The notes under the pieces are model-generated. The model was not told the DNA's origin. It worked only from the letters and a program-made list of their open reading frames with translations, and made no database searches. Position numbers and translations under genes: made by a program. Positions 7,882 through 16,636 of a stretch of DNA of 64,000 bases are shown here, piece after piece; position 1 is the stretch's first letter; each line of letters opens with the position of its first letter. Origin of the DNA: Amarobacter sp964507025 (lineage in GTDB: Bacteria; Chloroflexota; Dehalococcoidia; Tepidiformales; Tepidiformaceae); NCBI GenBank assembly GCA_964507025.1, contig CAZDOK010000003.1:248001-312000 (forward strand), read 5' to 3'.

Positions 7882-8550
7882 CTAGAGGTGCCGGCGGTAG
7901 AACGCCAGCGTCTTCTCCCAGGCGGCCTTCGCCGCCGCGGGGTTGTAGTCGGGCTCCGGGCGCTCGTCGTTGAAGAAGGCGTGCATCGTGCCCGGGTAGG
8001 TGATGAACTCGTGCTCGATATTCCGGGCTTCGAGTTCCTTCTTGTAGGTGGGGATGTTGGGATTCACGAAGTCGTCGTGCTCTGCCCAGATGCCCAGCAC
8101 CGGGGCCGTCAGCCCATCCCAGTTGTACTTCACCATGGGGTGGCCGCCATAGAAATCCACGCAGGCGCCGACATCGCCGTTGCTGTTGCAGGCGGCGAAG
8201 AGCGAGAGTGCCCCGCCCATGCAGAAGCCAACCGTACCCACGGGCCCACCGGTCAGGTTCTTCAGGTAGGTCACCGCTCCCTTGAGGTCCTTTTCGGCCT
8301 GCTCGATGTTGAGCGCCATGAGGAGCTTGCCCGCCTCGTCCGGTTCGGCCGTGATCTTGCCGTGGTACATGTCGGGCGCGAGCGCCACCAACCCCTCCGC
8401 AGCGAACCGGTCGGCGATGCCCTTGATGTTGCCATTGAGGCCCCACCACTCCTGGATCACCACCACGCCCTTGCCTGTGCCCGAGGCCGGCTTCGCCAGG
8501 TATCCGCCGGCCGTCCCGCCATTCGAGGCGAACGTCACCATTTCTCCCAT
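7882..8550 (-). CDS. Dienelactone hydrolase family protein
   Basis: 222 residues. Cys nucleophile elbow GFCMGG with the Glu-containing QEWWGLN strand, Asp in AEHDDFVNP and His in GTMHAFF give the Cys/Ser-His-Asp triad of the family, which opens enol-lactones in chlorocatechol or related aromatic pathways. Other members act on other lactones. I use ATG 8550 because AGGAG is six bases upstream; a TTG two codons earlier is less likely. Same strand as the SDR below and the ATC-hydrolase gene above. Confidence 0.92.
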   Translation of the reverse strand: MGEMVTFASNGGTAGGYLAKPASGTGKGVVVIQEWWGLNGNIKGIADRFAAEGLVALAPDMYHGKITAEPDEAGKLLMALNIEQAEKDLKGAVTYLKNLTGGPVGTVGFCMGGALSLFAACNSNGDVGACVDFYGGHPMVKYNWDGLTAPVLGIWAEHDDFVNPNIPTYKKELEARNIEHEFITYPGTMHAFFNDERPEPDYNPAAAKAAWEKTLAFYRRHL

Positions 8551-8627
8551 GTCCAACTCCTGCGCACCCTTGCGGGCGATTTCCGTCAGCCGGCAAGCCT
8601 ACCGGGTTGGGGCAGCCGCGTCAGCAG

Positions 8628-9116
8628 TCAGCCCGAATGGAGCGAATGGGGTGCATCTTGCAGCCGATAGCGGAAGTCGCAGAACGCCGCGCCTTCCATG
8701 CGTGTTTGCGTCCGGTTGAACTCCAGGTTCGGCGCCAGCCCCTCGAACATCGCGAAGTCCCGGTTGCAGGAGAGCAGGAATCCCAGGTCGCCCGCCCCCA
8801 TCTCTTCGTACATCTCCATGAACTTGCAGCGAGTGACGTTGAAGCCGAAGTGCGCCTCGTCCTGCTCCACCACATCGACGATGAGCGAGCCTTCGCGCAG
8901 GACGCCGCCGGACATGCGGTCGGCCAGCTGCCCGATCGTTTCGATCCGGGAGCGTTCACGCTCGGCTGCACCCTGGGCGCGGGCGATACCGCGGATCGTG
9001 TCGGCCACCACCGCGTTGACGCGCTCTTCGCCGAACTCGGCCTGCATGGCGCGGATAATGGGGACGAGCACCCCGGCCTCGATGCGTCGCCGTTCCAGCA
9101 GTGTCAGGTCTGCCAT
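8628..9116 (-). CDS. ATC-hydrolase-like protein
   Basis: 162 residues. Matches the L-2-amino-thiazoline-4-carboxylic acid hydrolase-like family by the features NVTRCKFMEMYEEMGA, the conserved SCNRDFAMFEGL and CDFRY near the C-terminus, with Arg/Cys-containing motifs probably at the active site. Biological substrate in this organism is unknown; most members are uncharacterised. The ATG overlaps the end of queG by 13 bases and has GAGAGG upstream, so it is likely translated from the queG transcript. Confidence 0.7.
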   Translation of the reverse strand: MADLTLLERRRIEAGVLVPIIRAMQAEFGEERVNAVVADTIRGIARAQGAAERERSRIETIGQLADRMSGGVLREGSLIVDVVEQDEAHFGFNVTRCKFMEMYEEMGAGDLGFLLSCNRDFAMFEGLAPNLEFNRTQTRMEGAAFCDFRYRLQDAPHSLHSG

Positions 9117-10270
9117 GTGGTCCTCTCCTGGTCCTGGGGTGCAAGTGCCGCCGCGATCTCTTCGCGCACCCAGGGATCGTCTTCCACCGCCAGTCGTCCC
9201 TCGAGCAGCTTCCGCCATCCGGCAGCCCCGGTGCGCCGGCCGAGCGCGCCCACGGCCCACGCGGCGTGCCCGCGAACCAGGGCAGAGGTATCGGCGAGGG
9301 CGCCCGCAAGGTCTGGCAGATCGCCCGCTTTGCCGACGTTGCCCATGGCGATGCACGCGTTCCGCGCCAGGCCGTCGCGCTTCGCCCGCATGATCGCACG
9401 GCCGCGAAAGCGCTCCGTGAAGCGTCCCGCATCGAGCGCCAGGAGGTCGCGCAGCAGCGGCCGGGCATCGTCGAGCGAGCTCGGGACGAACTCCGGGTGC
9501 GCATCCAGGTTGCGGGCCCCTACCGGGCAGGAATCCAGGCAGTCGTCGCAGCCGAACACCCAGTCCTTGAACTTCGCGCGCAGCTCGCGCGGGATGACTC
9601 CGCGGTTTTCGATGGTGTGATAACTGATGCAGAGGCGCGAGTCGACGGCGTGGCCATCCGGTGAGATGGCACCAGTGGGGCAGGCCGCGATGCAGCGCGT
9701 GCAGCTGCCGCAGCTCTTTCGGACCGGGCGGCCGGGCTCCAACTCGACGGTGGTGGCGACCACGCCCAGAAGCACCCAGGGGCCAGTGCCCGGCACCAGC
9801 AGCATGGTCGACTTCCCGATCCAGCCGAGTCCCGCGGCCGCCGCCAACGGCCGTTCGAGCAGCGGCCCGTAGTCGACGGTGGCTCGCGCACCTTCACCGA
9901 GCTTCTCGCGGAAAGCCTTTGCGATTCGTCTCAGCTTTCGCTCGAACACACGGTGGTAGTCGCGTCCCCGGGCGTAGCGAGCGACCCGACCACGAGCCTG
10001 TCCGGTCTCGCCCGGCTCGCGGTCGGGGGCATGGCATGGCAGCGCCACCACGATCAGCGATTGCGCTCCCGGGAGAAAGGCCTGCGGGTCGGCTGCGCGG
10101 CCGATCCACTCGCGATCCATCCAGCGCATCCCGTCCAGGCGGCCCGCTTCGAGTGCCGAGAGCGCGGCATCGCGCACGCCCGCGACCTGCCTGGCGGGCG
10201 CGATGCCGACCAGGGAGAGCCCTTCGCGCGCCACGATCTCCAGCGCCTGAGCCCGGAGGCGTTCAGTCAT
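9104..10270 (-). CDS. queG: Epoxyqueuosine reductase QueG
   Basis: 388 residues. Final step of queuosine tRNA modification, reducing epoxyqueuosine at tRNA position 34 with cobalamin. Two ferredoxin clusters are visible: C187-x2-C190-x2-C193-x3-CP and C241-x2-C244-x3-CP. Asp133 in TVDYGP is the expected catalytic acid. The last about 90 residues contain HEAT-like repeats (LVRGHAAWAVGALG), as in the longer bacterial form. The ATG is six bases after a TACGCT, the leaderless geometry. No queA or tgt gene is nearby. Confidence 0.95.
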   Translation of the reverse strand: MTERLRAQALEIVAREGLSLVGIAPARQVAGVRDAALSALEAGRLDGMRWMDREWIGRAADPQAFLPGAQSLIVVALPCHAPDREPGETGQARGRVARYARGRDYHRVFERKLRRIAKAFREKLGEGARATVDYGPLLERPLAAAAGLGWIGKSTMLLVPGTGPWVLLGVVATTVELEPGRPVRKSCGSCTRCIAACPTGAISPDGHAVDSRLCISYHTIENRGVIPRELRAKFKDWVFGCDDCLDSCPVGARNLDAHPEFVPSSLDDARPLLRDLLALDAGRFTERFRGRAIMRAKRDGLARNACIAMGNVGKAGDLPDLAGALADTSALVRGHAAWAVGALGRRTGAAGWRKLLEGRLAVEDDPWVREEIAAALAPQDQERTTWQT

Positions 10271-10276
10271 GGCGTG

Positions 10277-10282
10277 AGCGTA
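10277..10282 (-). promoter_or_regulatory. -10 element of queG
   Basis: On the minus strand TACGCT is 6 bases before the queG ATG (10270), with no Shine-Dalgarno between. Part of the leaderless set. Confidence 0.45.
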
Positions 10283-10353
10283 GGCCGAATTGGCCGGGCC
10301 CGCGAATGGTTTTGCACTGATTTGTCGAGTTAATCCGGTAAACGGGGCAACTG

Positions 10354-10367
10354 GTGACTTTCGTCAC
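10354..10367. promoter_or_regulatory. GTGAC-N4-GTCAC inverted repeat
   Basis: Perfect 5-base arms with a 4-base spacer between divergent queG and the SufR-like regulator, about 37 bases before the regulator ATG. It is a candidate operator for that DNA-binding protein. It does not match CAAC-N6-GTTG, the SufR site known from other bacteria. Confidence 0.3.
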
Positions 10368-10390
10368 AAGCGCAACGCGTTATGAGCGGG

Positions 10391-10396
10391 TAGGCT
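10391..10396 (+). promoter_or_regulatory. -10 element of the SufR-like gene
   Basis: TAGGCT 7 bases before ATG 10404, without a Shine-Dalgarno. Confidence 0.4.
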
Positions 10397-10403
10397 CCGC
10401 TTC

Positions 10404-11045
10404 ATGGCACGCCACTGTAGTCTCGACCTTCTCGACCCCACTCGCCGGGTGTTGATGACCATCCTGAAGCGGCACGGCCAGGCATCCACCGAAACGCTCG
10501 CCACCGAGGCCTTCCTTTCTATCGGCGCAACCCGCCAGCACATGCAGGCGCTCGTCGACCAGGGCCTCGTCTCGTTCGACCTGGAGCGGCGCGGCCCCGG
10601 GCGGCCCCGCCACCTCTTCAGCCTGACTGGATCCGGACAGACGCTCTTTCCCCAGTTCTATGAGGAGATGGCGGATGCGCTGCTGGGCGCCCTCGAAGCC
10701 GAGGACCCGGAGGTCCGCGAGCGTGTGCTAACCCGCATGGCGCAGACGCAGATGCGCCAGACGCTTGCCCGCGTCGAAGGCGTCGAGCCCCCGGCACGCT
10801 TCAAGGCGACGATCGCCGCGCTCGAGGACGATGGGTACTTCCCGGCGGTCAGTATCGAGGGCCGCCACGCTCGCGTGGAGTTCCTCCATTGCCCGCTGAT
10901 GAGTGTCGCGCCCCAGCACCCGGGGGTCTGCGACGCCGAGGAGCGGTGCATTCGCGCGGCCTTCGGTGTCGAAGGCATCGAGCGCACCAGCCACCGGATG
11001 GCGGGCGACCCGGTTTGCAGCTACCTGGTCCCTATCGAGAACTGA
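10404..11045 (+). CDS. SufR-like winged-helix transcription regulator
   Basis: 213 residues. N-terminal winged helix-turn-helix (residues 10-75; ATRQHMQALVDQGLV and RRGPGRPRHLF wing) and a C-terminal half with four cysteines: C163, C176, C182 and C205. The pattern Cys-x12-Cys-x5-Cys plus a distant Cys resembles the Fe-S binding site of SufR/DtxR-like repressors that sense Fe-S status. No suf genes are in the window, so the target is unknown. The ATG follows a -10 by 7 bases. Confidence 0.75.
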   Translation: MARHCSLDLLDPTRRVLMTILKRHGQASTETLATEAFLSIGATRQHMQALVDQGLVSFDLERRGPGRPRHLFSLTGSGQTLFPQFYEEMADALLGALEAEDPEVRERVLTRMAQTQMRQTLARVEGVEPPARFKATIAALEDDGYFPAVSIEGRHARVEFLHCPLMSVAPQHPGVCDAEERCIRAAFGVEGIERTSHRMAGDPVCSYLVPIEN

Positions 11046-11063
11046 CGCCCCGCAGCCGACGAA

Positions 11064-12212
11064 TCACGAGCCCTGGCGGCAGGGACATCCCGTTACGCCG
11101 GCGACGGGGCCAACCCGAAGCGTGCCATCATCGGCGACGGTGATGGACAGGGGCTCCCCTCCTGGCGACTCGGCGGAAATCAGCCAATCGCCATCTGGCA
11201 GCAGGGCTCGTCCCGCATCGAGCTCTTCAGGTTCGCATTCGAAGTCGACGGTGCCCTGGACAGAGGCGGCCAGCCTGAAGGTCAGCACCACCTGCTCCGT
11301 GGAGAACTGCAGCGTTCTTCCGCCGGGACAGGTCAGCACTCCGGGCACCGGTGCGATGTAGCCCCGGCCGGACTTCCGCCACGACACGATGCATGACTCA
11401 CCCGGAGCGCCCGATTCGTCGCAGATCGTGAACGCCCACCCTCCGACCGCACGCGGCAAGTACCCGAATTCGGTGGCATGGGACACGTCGAGCAAAGCCC
11501 CCGTGAAGTAGTCCACCACGCTTGATGCTGGCAGCGGCTCGCGACCGACGAGCAGTCTCCCGTCACGCGTCAGCATCGACGGGAGGGGCCGTCCCGCCTC
11601 GTCTTCCACCTCGATCAAGAGGGAGAAGCTTGACGCACCGGTGGCCGGACTGAGCGCTGCGAGCGCACCGGTCGCCGGTCCAACCACACGGACACTCCCC
11701 GGATAGCCCCGGGGCGAGAACTCGAGGGATACGTCGAGGCGGAGACTGCGCTCTTCAGCTCGCCCACGGAGACCCAGCCTGAATTCGGAGGCGCCGGTCA
11801 GCGTCCAGTCTGTGGCTGGCGAGTCGAGCAGATAGGCTTCGCCGTTGACGCGCACCCCGATGAGTGCTGCACGATTCACGATGTCACCGACCGGCGCGCC
11901 GGCGGTTCTCCCGGCGACCGCGAGGAATACTCCAAGGTCATCCATTGCTGTCCCATCGACGAACACGATGCCCGGTGGCTGCAAGGTGGGGGTCGAGGCC
12001 AGAACGGTCTGCCGCTCCGCTCGGACCCGTTCCGTTGCTGCGGCGTCCGCTTTCTGGTCGCCGCTGCCCGCGGTCGTGAGATTCGCAATCACCAGCAACA
12101 GGGCCAGCACCGCCACCACGAGCGTCATCGCGCTGGTGAGCACCAGCCGCCATCCGTGAAGCCGCGCTCGCCGGGGCAGTTTGTGGTGCGCGCTACCGCT
12201 GCGCCAGTTCAT
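11064..12212 (-). CDS. Membrane-anchored hypothetical protein
   Basis: 382 residues. A basic N-terminus is followed by a transmembrane helix at about residues 25-47 (TLVVAVLALLLVIANL), so the rest is likely outside the cell. The exterior is beta-rich with scattered Cys in the C-terminal half. No family recognised. Its start ATG at 12212 has GGGAG ten bases upstream. It is convergent with the SufR-like gene, 18 bases away, and divergent from the acyltransferase. Confidence 0.6.
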   Translation of the reverse strand: MNWRSGSAHHKLPRRARLHGWRLVLTSAMTLVVAVLALLLVIANLTTAGSGDQKADAAATERVRAERQTVLASTPTLQPPGIVFVDGTAMDDLGVFLAVAGRTAGAPVGDIVNRAALIGVRVNGEAYLLDSPATDWTLTGASEFRLGLRGRAEERSLRLDVSLEFSPRGYPGSVRVVGPATGALAALSPATGASSFSLLIEVEDEAGRPLPSMLTRDGRLLVGREPLPASSVVDYFTGALLDVSHATEFGYLPRAVGGWAFTICDESGAPGESCIVSWRKSGRGYIAPVPGVLTCPGGRTLQFSTEQVVLTFRLAASVQGTVDFECEPEELDAGRALLPDGDWLISAESPGGEPLSITVADDGTLRVGPVAGVTGCPCRQGS

Positions 12213-12489
12213 CGCGGGGCCGCTCCCGTCGCAATCCTGGCATCGCCGAGTCGGTTGCGCCCCAGGGAATCGGGTGAGGCGCCTGCTGGACTCCCCATGG
12301 ACTCGTGTGGCCTGTCCATTCCTGTGGAGAGTACACCGGGTGCCGGCACGCGGTTCGTGAACTTCGATGGCCGACGGACTGAGCGGTGCCCGGGGGAGTT
12401 ACTGCGACTCCTGCGACCAGGAGGCTTGATTCACAGTGCGCAGGCGGCTTCCAACGCCACGACTGCTGGGGGAGTAGGATGACCGCCTG

Positions 12490-13545
12490 ATGAACGACCA
12501 ATCCCTGGCTGTCGAAACCCTGGCGCTGCGGGACCTGCCACGGCAGGAATCCCGGCTGACAACCTATCGCCGCCGAGCGGTGACCGGGCCAGTGTTCTTG
12601 TTCGCGGGGCTATTCGCATTCGCGCTGGCGCCGCTGGTCTACCCGGTTGCGCTTGCGTTCGATGTCCTGGGCCGGCGGCGGCTGGCCACCGTCCGTGCCC
12701 TCGCGATGGCTCACGTTTACCTGTTCTGTGAAGCTGCGGGAATGGCGGCGAGCGCCTGGATCTGGCTGACGCGCGGTTCGGACCTCGAGAGCTATCTCGA
12801 GCGGAACTTCCGCCTGCAGTGCTGGTGGGCGGGCACGCTCTATCGCGTGGGAGTCTGGCTCTTCAGCCTTCGCGTCGAAATCGAGGGCGATGAGCATGTT
12901 CGCACCGGGCCCGTCCTCGTGTTCTCTCGGCATGTTAGCCCGATCGACAACCTGCTCCCCGCTGCGCTCATTTCGGCGGCCCACGGATTGCGGCTTCGCT
13001 GGGTGATCAACCGGTCGCTGCTCCGTGACCCCTGCCTCGATATCGTCGGCAACCGCCTGCCCAACTGCTTCGTCGCCGCCGGCACCGGCGATAGCGAGGC
13101 CGAGGTTCGGCGCGTGCGCGTGCTGGCGCATGGGCTCGGTGAGCGTGACGGCGTGCTCATTTTCCCCGAAGGCGCGTTGTTCTCACCAGCGCGGCGCCAG
13201 CGCGTCCTGGCGCGAGTTGAGGCGGCAGGCGACGCCCGGCTCCTGGCGCGCGCCCGGGGCCTGCAGAATCTGCTGCCCCCCCGGCTCGGAGGCTCGATTG
13301 CCCTCCTCGAGGCGGCGCCAGCAGCCGACGTCGCCTTCCTCGCCCACACCGGCCTCGAGGGTGCGACGGAGTACCACAACATCCTCCGCGGTGGGCTGAT
13401 CGGCAGGCGGGTTCGCGTGCGTATATGGCGTGTACCTGCCGCTGAGATCCCGGTGGCGGCCGAGGCCCGTACCTCGTGGCTGCTCGACCAGTGGGAAGCA
13501 GTCGACCGGTGGGTCTCCGGGGAACGCTCCGCCAATGAGAGGTGA
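12490..13545 (+). CDS. PlsC-like 1-acylglycerol-3-phosphate acyltransferase family protein
   Basis: 351 residues, longer than typical PlsC. Two hydrophobic N-terminal helices (about residues 35-60 and 72-96) precede the acyltransferase domain with the HX4D motif RHVSPID near residue 140 and the second motif FPEGALFS near residue 225. Members acylate lysophosphatidic acid or other glycerolipids at the membrane. Substrate is uncertain. The next gene follows after 3 bases, so the two form an operon with a DUF1295 protein. A TAGGAT lies 9 bases before the ATG. Confidence 0.85.
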   Translation: MNDQSLAVETLALRDLPRQESRLTTYRRRAVTGPVFLFAGLFAFALAPLVYPVALAFDVLGRRRLATVRALAMAHVYLFCEAAGMAASAWIWLTRGSDLESYLERNFRLQCWWAGTLYRVGVWLFSLRVEIEGDEHVRTGPVLVFSRHVSPIDNLLPAALISAAHGLRLRWVINRSLLRDPCLDIVGNRLPNCFVAAGTGDSEAEVRRVRVLAHGLGERDGVLIFPEGALFSPARRQRVLARVEAAGDARLLARARGLQNLLPPRLGGSIALLEAAPAADVAFLAHTGLEGATEYHNILRGGLIGRRVRVRIWRVPAAEIPVAAEARTSWLLDQWEAVDRWVSGERSANER

Positions 13546-13548
13546 CTT

Positions 13549-14352
13549 ATGCCCGACGAACTCCCGCTGGTCCTGCTCGCTTCCGCCGGGGCGATCCTTG
13601 CCCTCATGGTGGTCACGTGGCTGGTGAGCGTCGCCATCAAGGATGCGAGCATCGTCGACATCATCTGGGGCGCGGGCTTCGTGCTGGTGGCCTGGGTGGC
13701 GTTCTTCACCGGCGATGGCGACGACGCGCGCAAGTGGCTCATCACGTTGCTCGCTTCCGCCTGGGGGCTCAGGCTCTCGACGTACCTGTTCATTCGGAAC
13801 CGTGGCAAGGGCGAGGATTACCGCTACCAGGCCATGCGGCGCCACTGGGGTCCGCGCTTCCCGCTCATCAGCCTCTTCACCGTCTTCGGGCTCCAGGGCC
13901 TGCTGATGTTCATTATCTCGATGCCGCTGCAGGTCGCGCAGCTCTCGGGCATGCCCGAAGGGCTCACCTGGATCGACTACCTCGGCGCGGCCTTGTTCGC
14001 CGTCGGCCTTGGCTTCGAAGCCACCGGGGACTTCCAGCTCGCCCGCTTCAAGGCAGACCCGGCGAACGCGGGCAGGGTGATGGATCGCGGCCTCTGGCGC
14101 TACACGCGCCACCCCAACTACTTCGGCGATGCCGTGCTCTGGTGGGGGCTGTTTCTCATCGCCGCGGCCCGGCCCGCGAACCTGGTCGTCATCTTCAGCC
14201 CCGTGGTGATGACCTTCCTGCTCACCCGCGTGTCGGGGGTTCCCTTGCTCGAAAAGTCGCTCGCGAAGCGCCGGGAGGGATACGCCGACTACATCGCCCG
14301 CACCAGCAGCTTCATCCCCCTCCCGCCGAAGCGCTCCGCTGAATCACGCTAG
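13549..14352 (+). CDS. DUF1295 membrane protein, steroid 5-alpha-reductase-like
   Basis: 267 residues with about six transmembrane segments. It matches the DUF1295/ICMT-like fold, with the conserved YTRHPNYFGD segment near residue 185 that contributes to NADPH or SAM binding in related reductases and methyltransferases. Catalytic role unknown. GAGG is six bases before the ATG, 3 bases after the acyltransferase stop. The C-terminal RxxYxxY-type region (EGYADYIARTSSF) is typical of the family. Confidence 0.87.
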   Translation: MPDELPLVLLASAGAILALMVVTWLVSVAIKDASIVDIIWGAGFVLVAWVAFFTGDGDDARKWLITLLASAWGLRLSTYLFIRNRGKGEDYRYQAMRRHWGPRFPLISLFTVFGLQGLLMFIISMPLQVAQLSGMPEGLTWIDYLGAALFAVGLGFEATGDFQLARFKADPANAGRVMDRGLWRYTRHPNYFGDAVLWWGLFLIAAARPANLVVIFSPVVMTFLLTRVSGVPLLEKSLAKRREGYADYIARTSSFIPLPPKRSAESR

Positions 14353-14355
14353 AAT
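14350..14355 (+). promoter_or_regulatory. -10 element of the YjbR-family gene
   Basis: TAGAAT ends exactly 6 bases before GTG 14362; it starts within the stop of the preceding gene. Leaderless. Confidence 0.5.
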
Positions 14356-14361
14356 CGCAGC

Positions 14362-14712
14362 GTGTCTCTCAGCTTCGCCGCCCGCCTGCGCGAATTCGCC
14401 ATGACCTTCGAAGGAACACGCGAGGAATACTCGTTCGGGCCGGAGACGGCGCTCTACAAGGCTCCGAACGGGAAGATGTTCGCCCTGGTTTCCGACCACG
14501 ACGATGGGACTCACGTTTCGCTGAAGCTCACCCCCGCGGAGTCGGAGGAGGCGCTGACGCTACCCTTTGTGCGCCCGGCACCGTACCTCGCGCGCAACCA
14601 CTGGGTGATGAGCATCATCGCCAGCGAGCCGGAGTTCGACATGACCTGTGACTGGATCCGCCGCAGCCATGAGCTTGTGGTGGGGGCAAGAGGACGCCGG
14701 GCCGTCCGCTGA
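14362..14712 (+). CDS. MmcQ/YjbR family protein
   Basis: 116 residues, near the usual family size. Conserved N-terminus with FEGTREEYSFGPETALYK and FALVSDHDDGTHVSLK; these proteins have a CyaY-like/frataxin-like fold and bind DNA in some reports, but function is unclear. The GTG start is fixed by the -10 six bases upstream. It overlaps nothing and is convergent with the acyl-CoA dehydrogenase after 41 bases. Confidence 0.82.
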   Translation: MSLSFAARLREFAMTFEGTREEYSFGPETALYKAPNGKMFALVSDHDDGTHVSLKLTPAESEEALTLPFVRPAPYLARNHWVMSIIASEPEFDMTCDWIRRSHELVVGARGRRAVR

Positions 14713-14753
14713 GGAGGGCCCGGCGCAGTGCTCCGTAGAGCGCCAGCACGAAT

Positions 14754-15971
14754 CTAGACGCCGAAGTCCCAGCTTCCGCCGGCGTGGTACTTGTTGAGCA
14801 CGTTCTTGGCGATGAGGATGCGGTGCACCTCATCCGGGCCGTCCGCCAGCCGCAGGGTGCGCGCGCCGGTGTACATCCCGGCGAGGGGCGTGTCGCCGGA
14901 GACGCCCATCGCACCGTGAACCTGGATTGCGCGGTCGACGACGCGTTCGAAAGCGGCAGGCACGTAGACCTTCAGGGCCGAGATGATGGTGCGCGGGTCC
15001 TGGCCGCTGTCGATGATCTCCGCCGTGTGAATGGTCATCAGGCGAGCGGTCATGATGTCGATGTACGAGTCGGCGATGAAGCCCTGGATGAACTGCTTGG
15101 TCTCGAGCTTGCCGCCGTGGACCTCGCGGTCGATGGAACGTTTGACCATCAAGTCGAAGGCCCGCCACATCTGTCCCACGCTGTTCATGCAGTGGAAGAC
15201 ACGGCCCGCTCCGAGCCGGTCCTGCGCCGCCTGGTGGCCGCTGCCCGTGCGCCCGAGCTGGTTCGTGACCGGTACGCGGACGTTCTTGTACTCGATCTCG
15301 CAGTGGTTCGAATCGTGCCCCCAGACCGGGATGCGGCGGACGATGTTGAAGCCCGGGGTGTCCGTCGGCACGATGATTTGGGTCATCTTCTCGCGGACGC
15401 CACCGGTCCCGTCTGCTTCCTCCGTCCGGCACATGACGATGGCGAAAGCGGCGCCGTCGGCACCCGACGTGAACCACTTACGGCCGTTGATCACCCATTC
15501 GTCCCCGTCGCGCACGGCGCGGGTCTGGATGGCGTAGGGGTTCGACCCGGGCGCATCGGGCTCGGTCATGGAGAAGCAGGAGCGGATCTCCCCGCGGATG
15601 CTGGGCTCCAGCCACTTCTTCTTCTGCTCTTCGGTCCCGTACTTGATGAGGATGGTCTGGTTGCCGCTATCGGGTGCAACCACGCCGAAGAGCGGGTTCG
15701 AATAGGGGCTCCAGGCCAGGATCTCGTTCATGTAGGCGTGCTTCATGAACCCGATGCCCATCCCGCCGTATTCCTTCGGCAGGTGGGGGGCCCAGAGGCC
15801 GGCCTTCTTCACGTTCTCCTGGATCTCCAGGCGCAGTCGCTGCGTATCGGGGTTCCGGTAGTCACCCAGCCGGTCTTCCGCGGGAATGATGTAGCGATTG
15901 ACGATGTTCGCCGTGGCTTCGCGAACCTGGTTGATCTCAGGGTCGAGAGTTGGGATTGGGGCGATGTCCAT
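14754..15971 (-). CDS. Acyl-CoA dehydrogenase family protein
   Basis: 405 residues, full-length. N-terminal helical domain, then SMTEPDAPGSNP (the flavin/substrate loop) and GRKWFTSGADGAAF. C-terminal domain has the QVHGAMGVSGDTPLAGMY region. The catalytic Glu is usually within this helical domain; position R-T-IISALKVY and IDREVHG are visible but I could not assign it exactly. It should dehydrogenate an acyl-CoA with ETF as acceptor. The ATG has AAGG seven bases upstream. The SDR/ECH pair at 1 kb could be part of the same metabolism. Confidence 0.92.
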   Translation of the reverse strand: MDIAPIPTLDPEINQVREATANIVNRYIIPAEDRLGDYRNPDTQRLRLEIQENVKKAGLWAPHLPKEYGGMGIGFMKHAYMNEILAWSPYSNPLFGVVAPDSGNQTILIKYGTEEQKKKWLEPSIRGEIRSCFSMTEPDAPGSNPYAIQTRAVRDGDEWVINGRKWFTSGADGAAFAIVMCRTEEADGTGGVREKMTQIIVPTDTPGFNIVRRIPVWGHDSNHCEIEYKNVRVPVTNQLGRTGSGHQAAQDRLGAGRVFHCMNSVGQMWRAFDLMVKRSIDREVHGGKLETKQFIQGFIADSYIDIMTARLMTIHTAEIIDSGQDPRTIISALKVYVPAAFERVVDRAIQVHGAMGVSGDTPLAGMYTGARTLRLADGPDEVHRILIAKNVLNKYHAGGSWDFGV

Positions 15972-16078
15972 GACGCACCTTCGGGTTGGAATTGCCCCGG
16001 TAGTCTAGGTGAATCGCTCGCGGACAACCATGGCGGGTGGCATAAGCCACGCTGCCACTGGCTGATCGGCTTCGTGCC

Positions 16079-16540
16079 TCAGGTGATCGGCCACCGGGCG
16101 CTCGCCTCATAGGCATGCGCGATGGCGTGATGGACCCAGATCTGTGCCACGATCTCGGCCTTCTCCATCTCGTATCCACCTAGCTTGATCACCTTCGCCA
16201 GGTCCGCTTCGTCAAGCGTGGCTGCGAATTCGGCGGAGGCATTATGTCCCTCGATGATCGCGCGGATGACTTCATCGCGGGACTTCTCATTCATGCCCGC
16301 AATGGCCGCGGCGTTGCCCTGGGCGATGCGGTCTGCCCCGATTCCCGAGAGCACACCCGCATCCAGCAGCGGGTACAGGCCGCTCAGGCCCGGCGCTGTC
16401 GCCGCAATGTGGCGGAAAGCATCGCCGCTGGTCCACTGGTGACCGAGCTGATGGTCCCAGTCTTTCGTGTTCTGGGCGGCCGCGGCAGCCCGCTTGCCGG
16501 CGAACCGGATGCCCTCGACCAGTTCCTGCTTTGAAATCAC
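16079..16540 (-). CDS. DinB-superfamily protein
   Basis: 153 residues, all-alpha. Contains a His-rich set (WDHQLGHQW, FRHIAAT and IWVHHAIAH) that would form the metal site of a DinB-like four-helix bundle; DinB-type proteins include mycothiol-dependent isomerases. Function unknown. GTG start at 16540 has GGAGG five bases upstream. A second DinB gene is at 59945, without obvious close similarity. Confidence 0.72.
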   Translation of the reverse strand: MISKQELVEGIRFAGKRAAAAAQNTKDWDHQLGHQWTSGDAFRHIAATAPGLSGLYPLLDAGVLSGIGADRIAQGNAAAIAGMNEKSRDEVIRAIIEGHNASAEFAATLDEADLAKVIKLGGYEMEKAEIVAQIWVHHAIAHAYEASARWPIT

Positions 16541-16582
16541 TGCGACCTCCTGTCAGAGGCGGAATTGTACGCGAGGCGCACC

Positions 16583-16613
16583 AAAAGGGGCTCACCGTCA
16601 CCGCGAGCCCCTT
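16583..16613 (-). terminator. Rho-independent terminator of the TPR gene
   Basis: Stem of 9 bases (AAGGGGCTC with GAGCCCCTT, 16585-16613) and an 11-base loop, followed on the minus strand by TTTTGG. It lies between the TPR gene and the DinB gene, both on the minus strand, so it ends the TPR transcript. Confidence 0.6.
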
Positions 16614-16636
16614 CGCTCCTGCGAACCAGGGACAGC

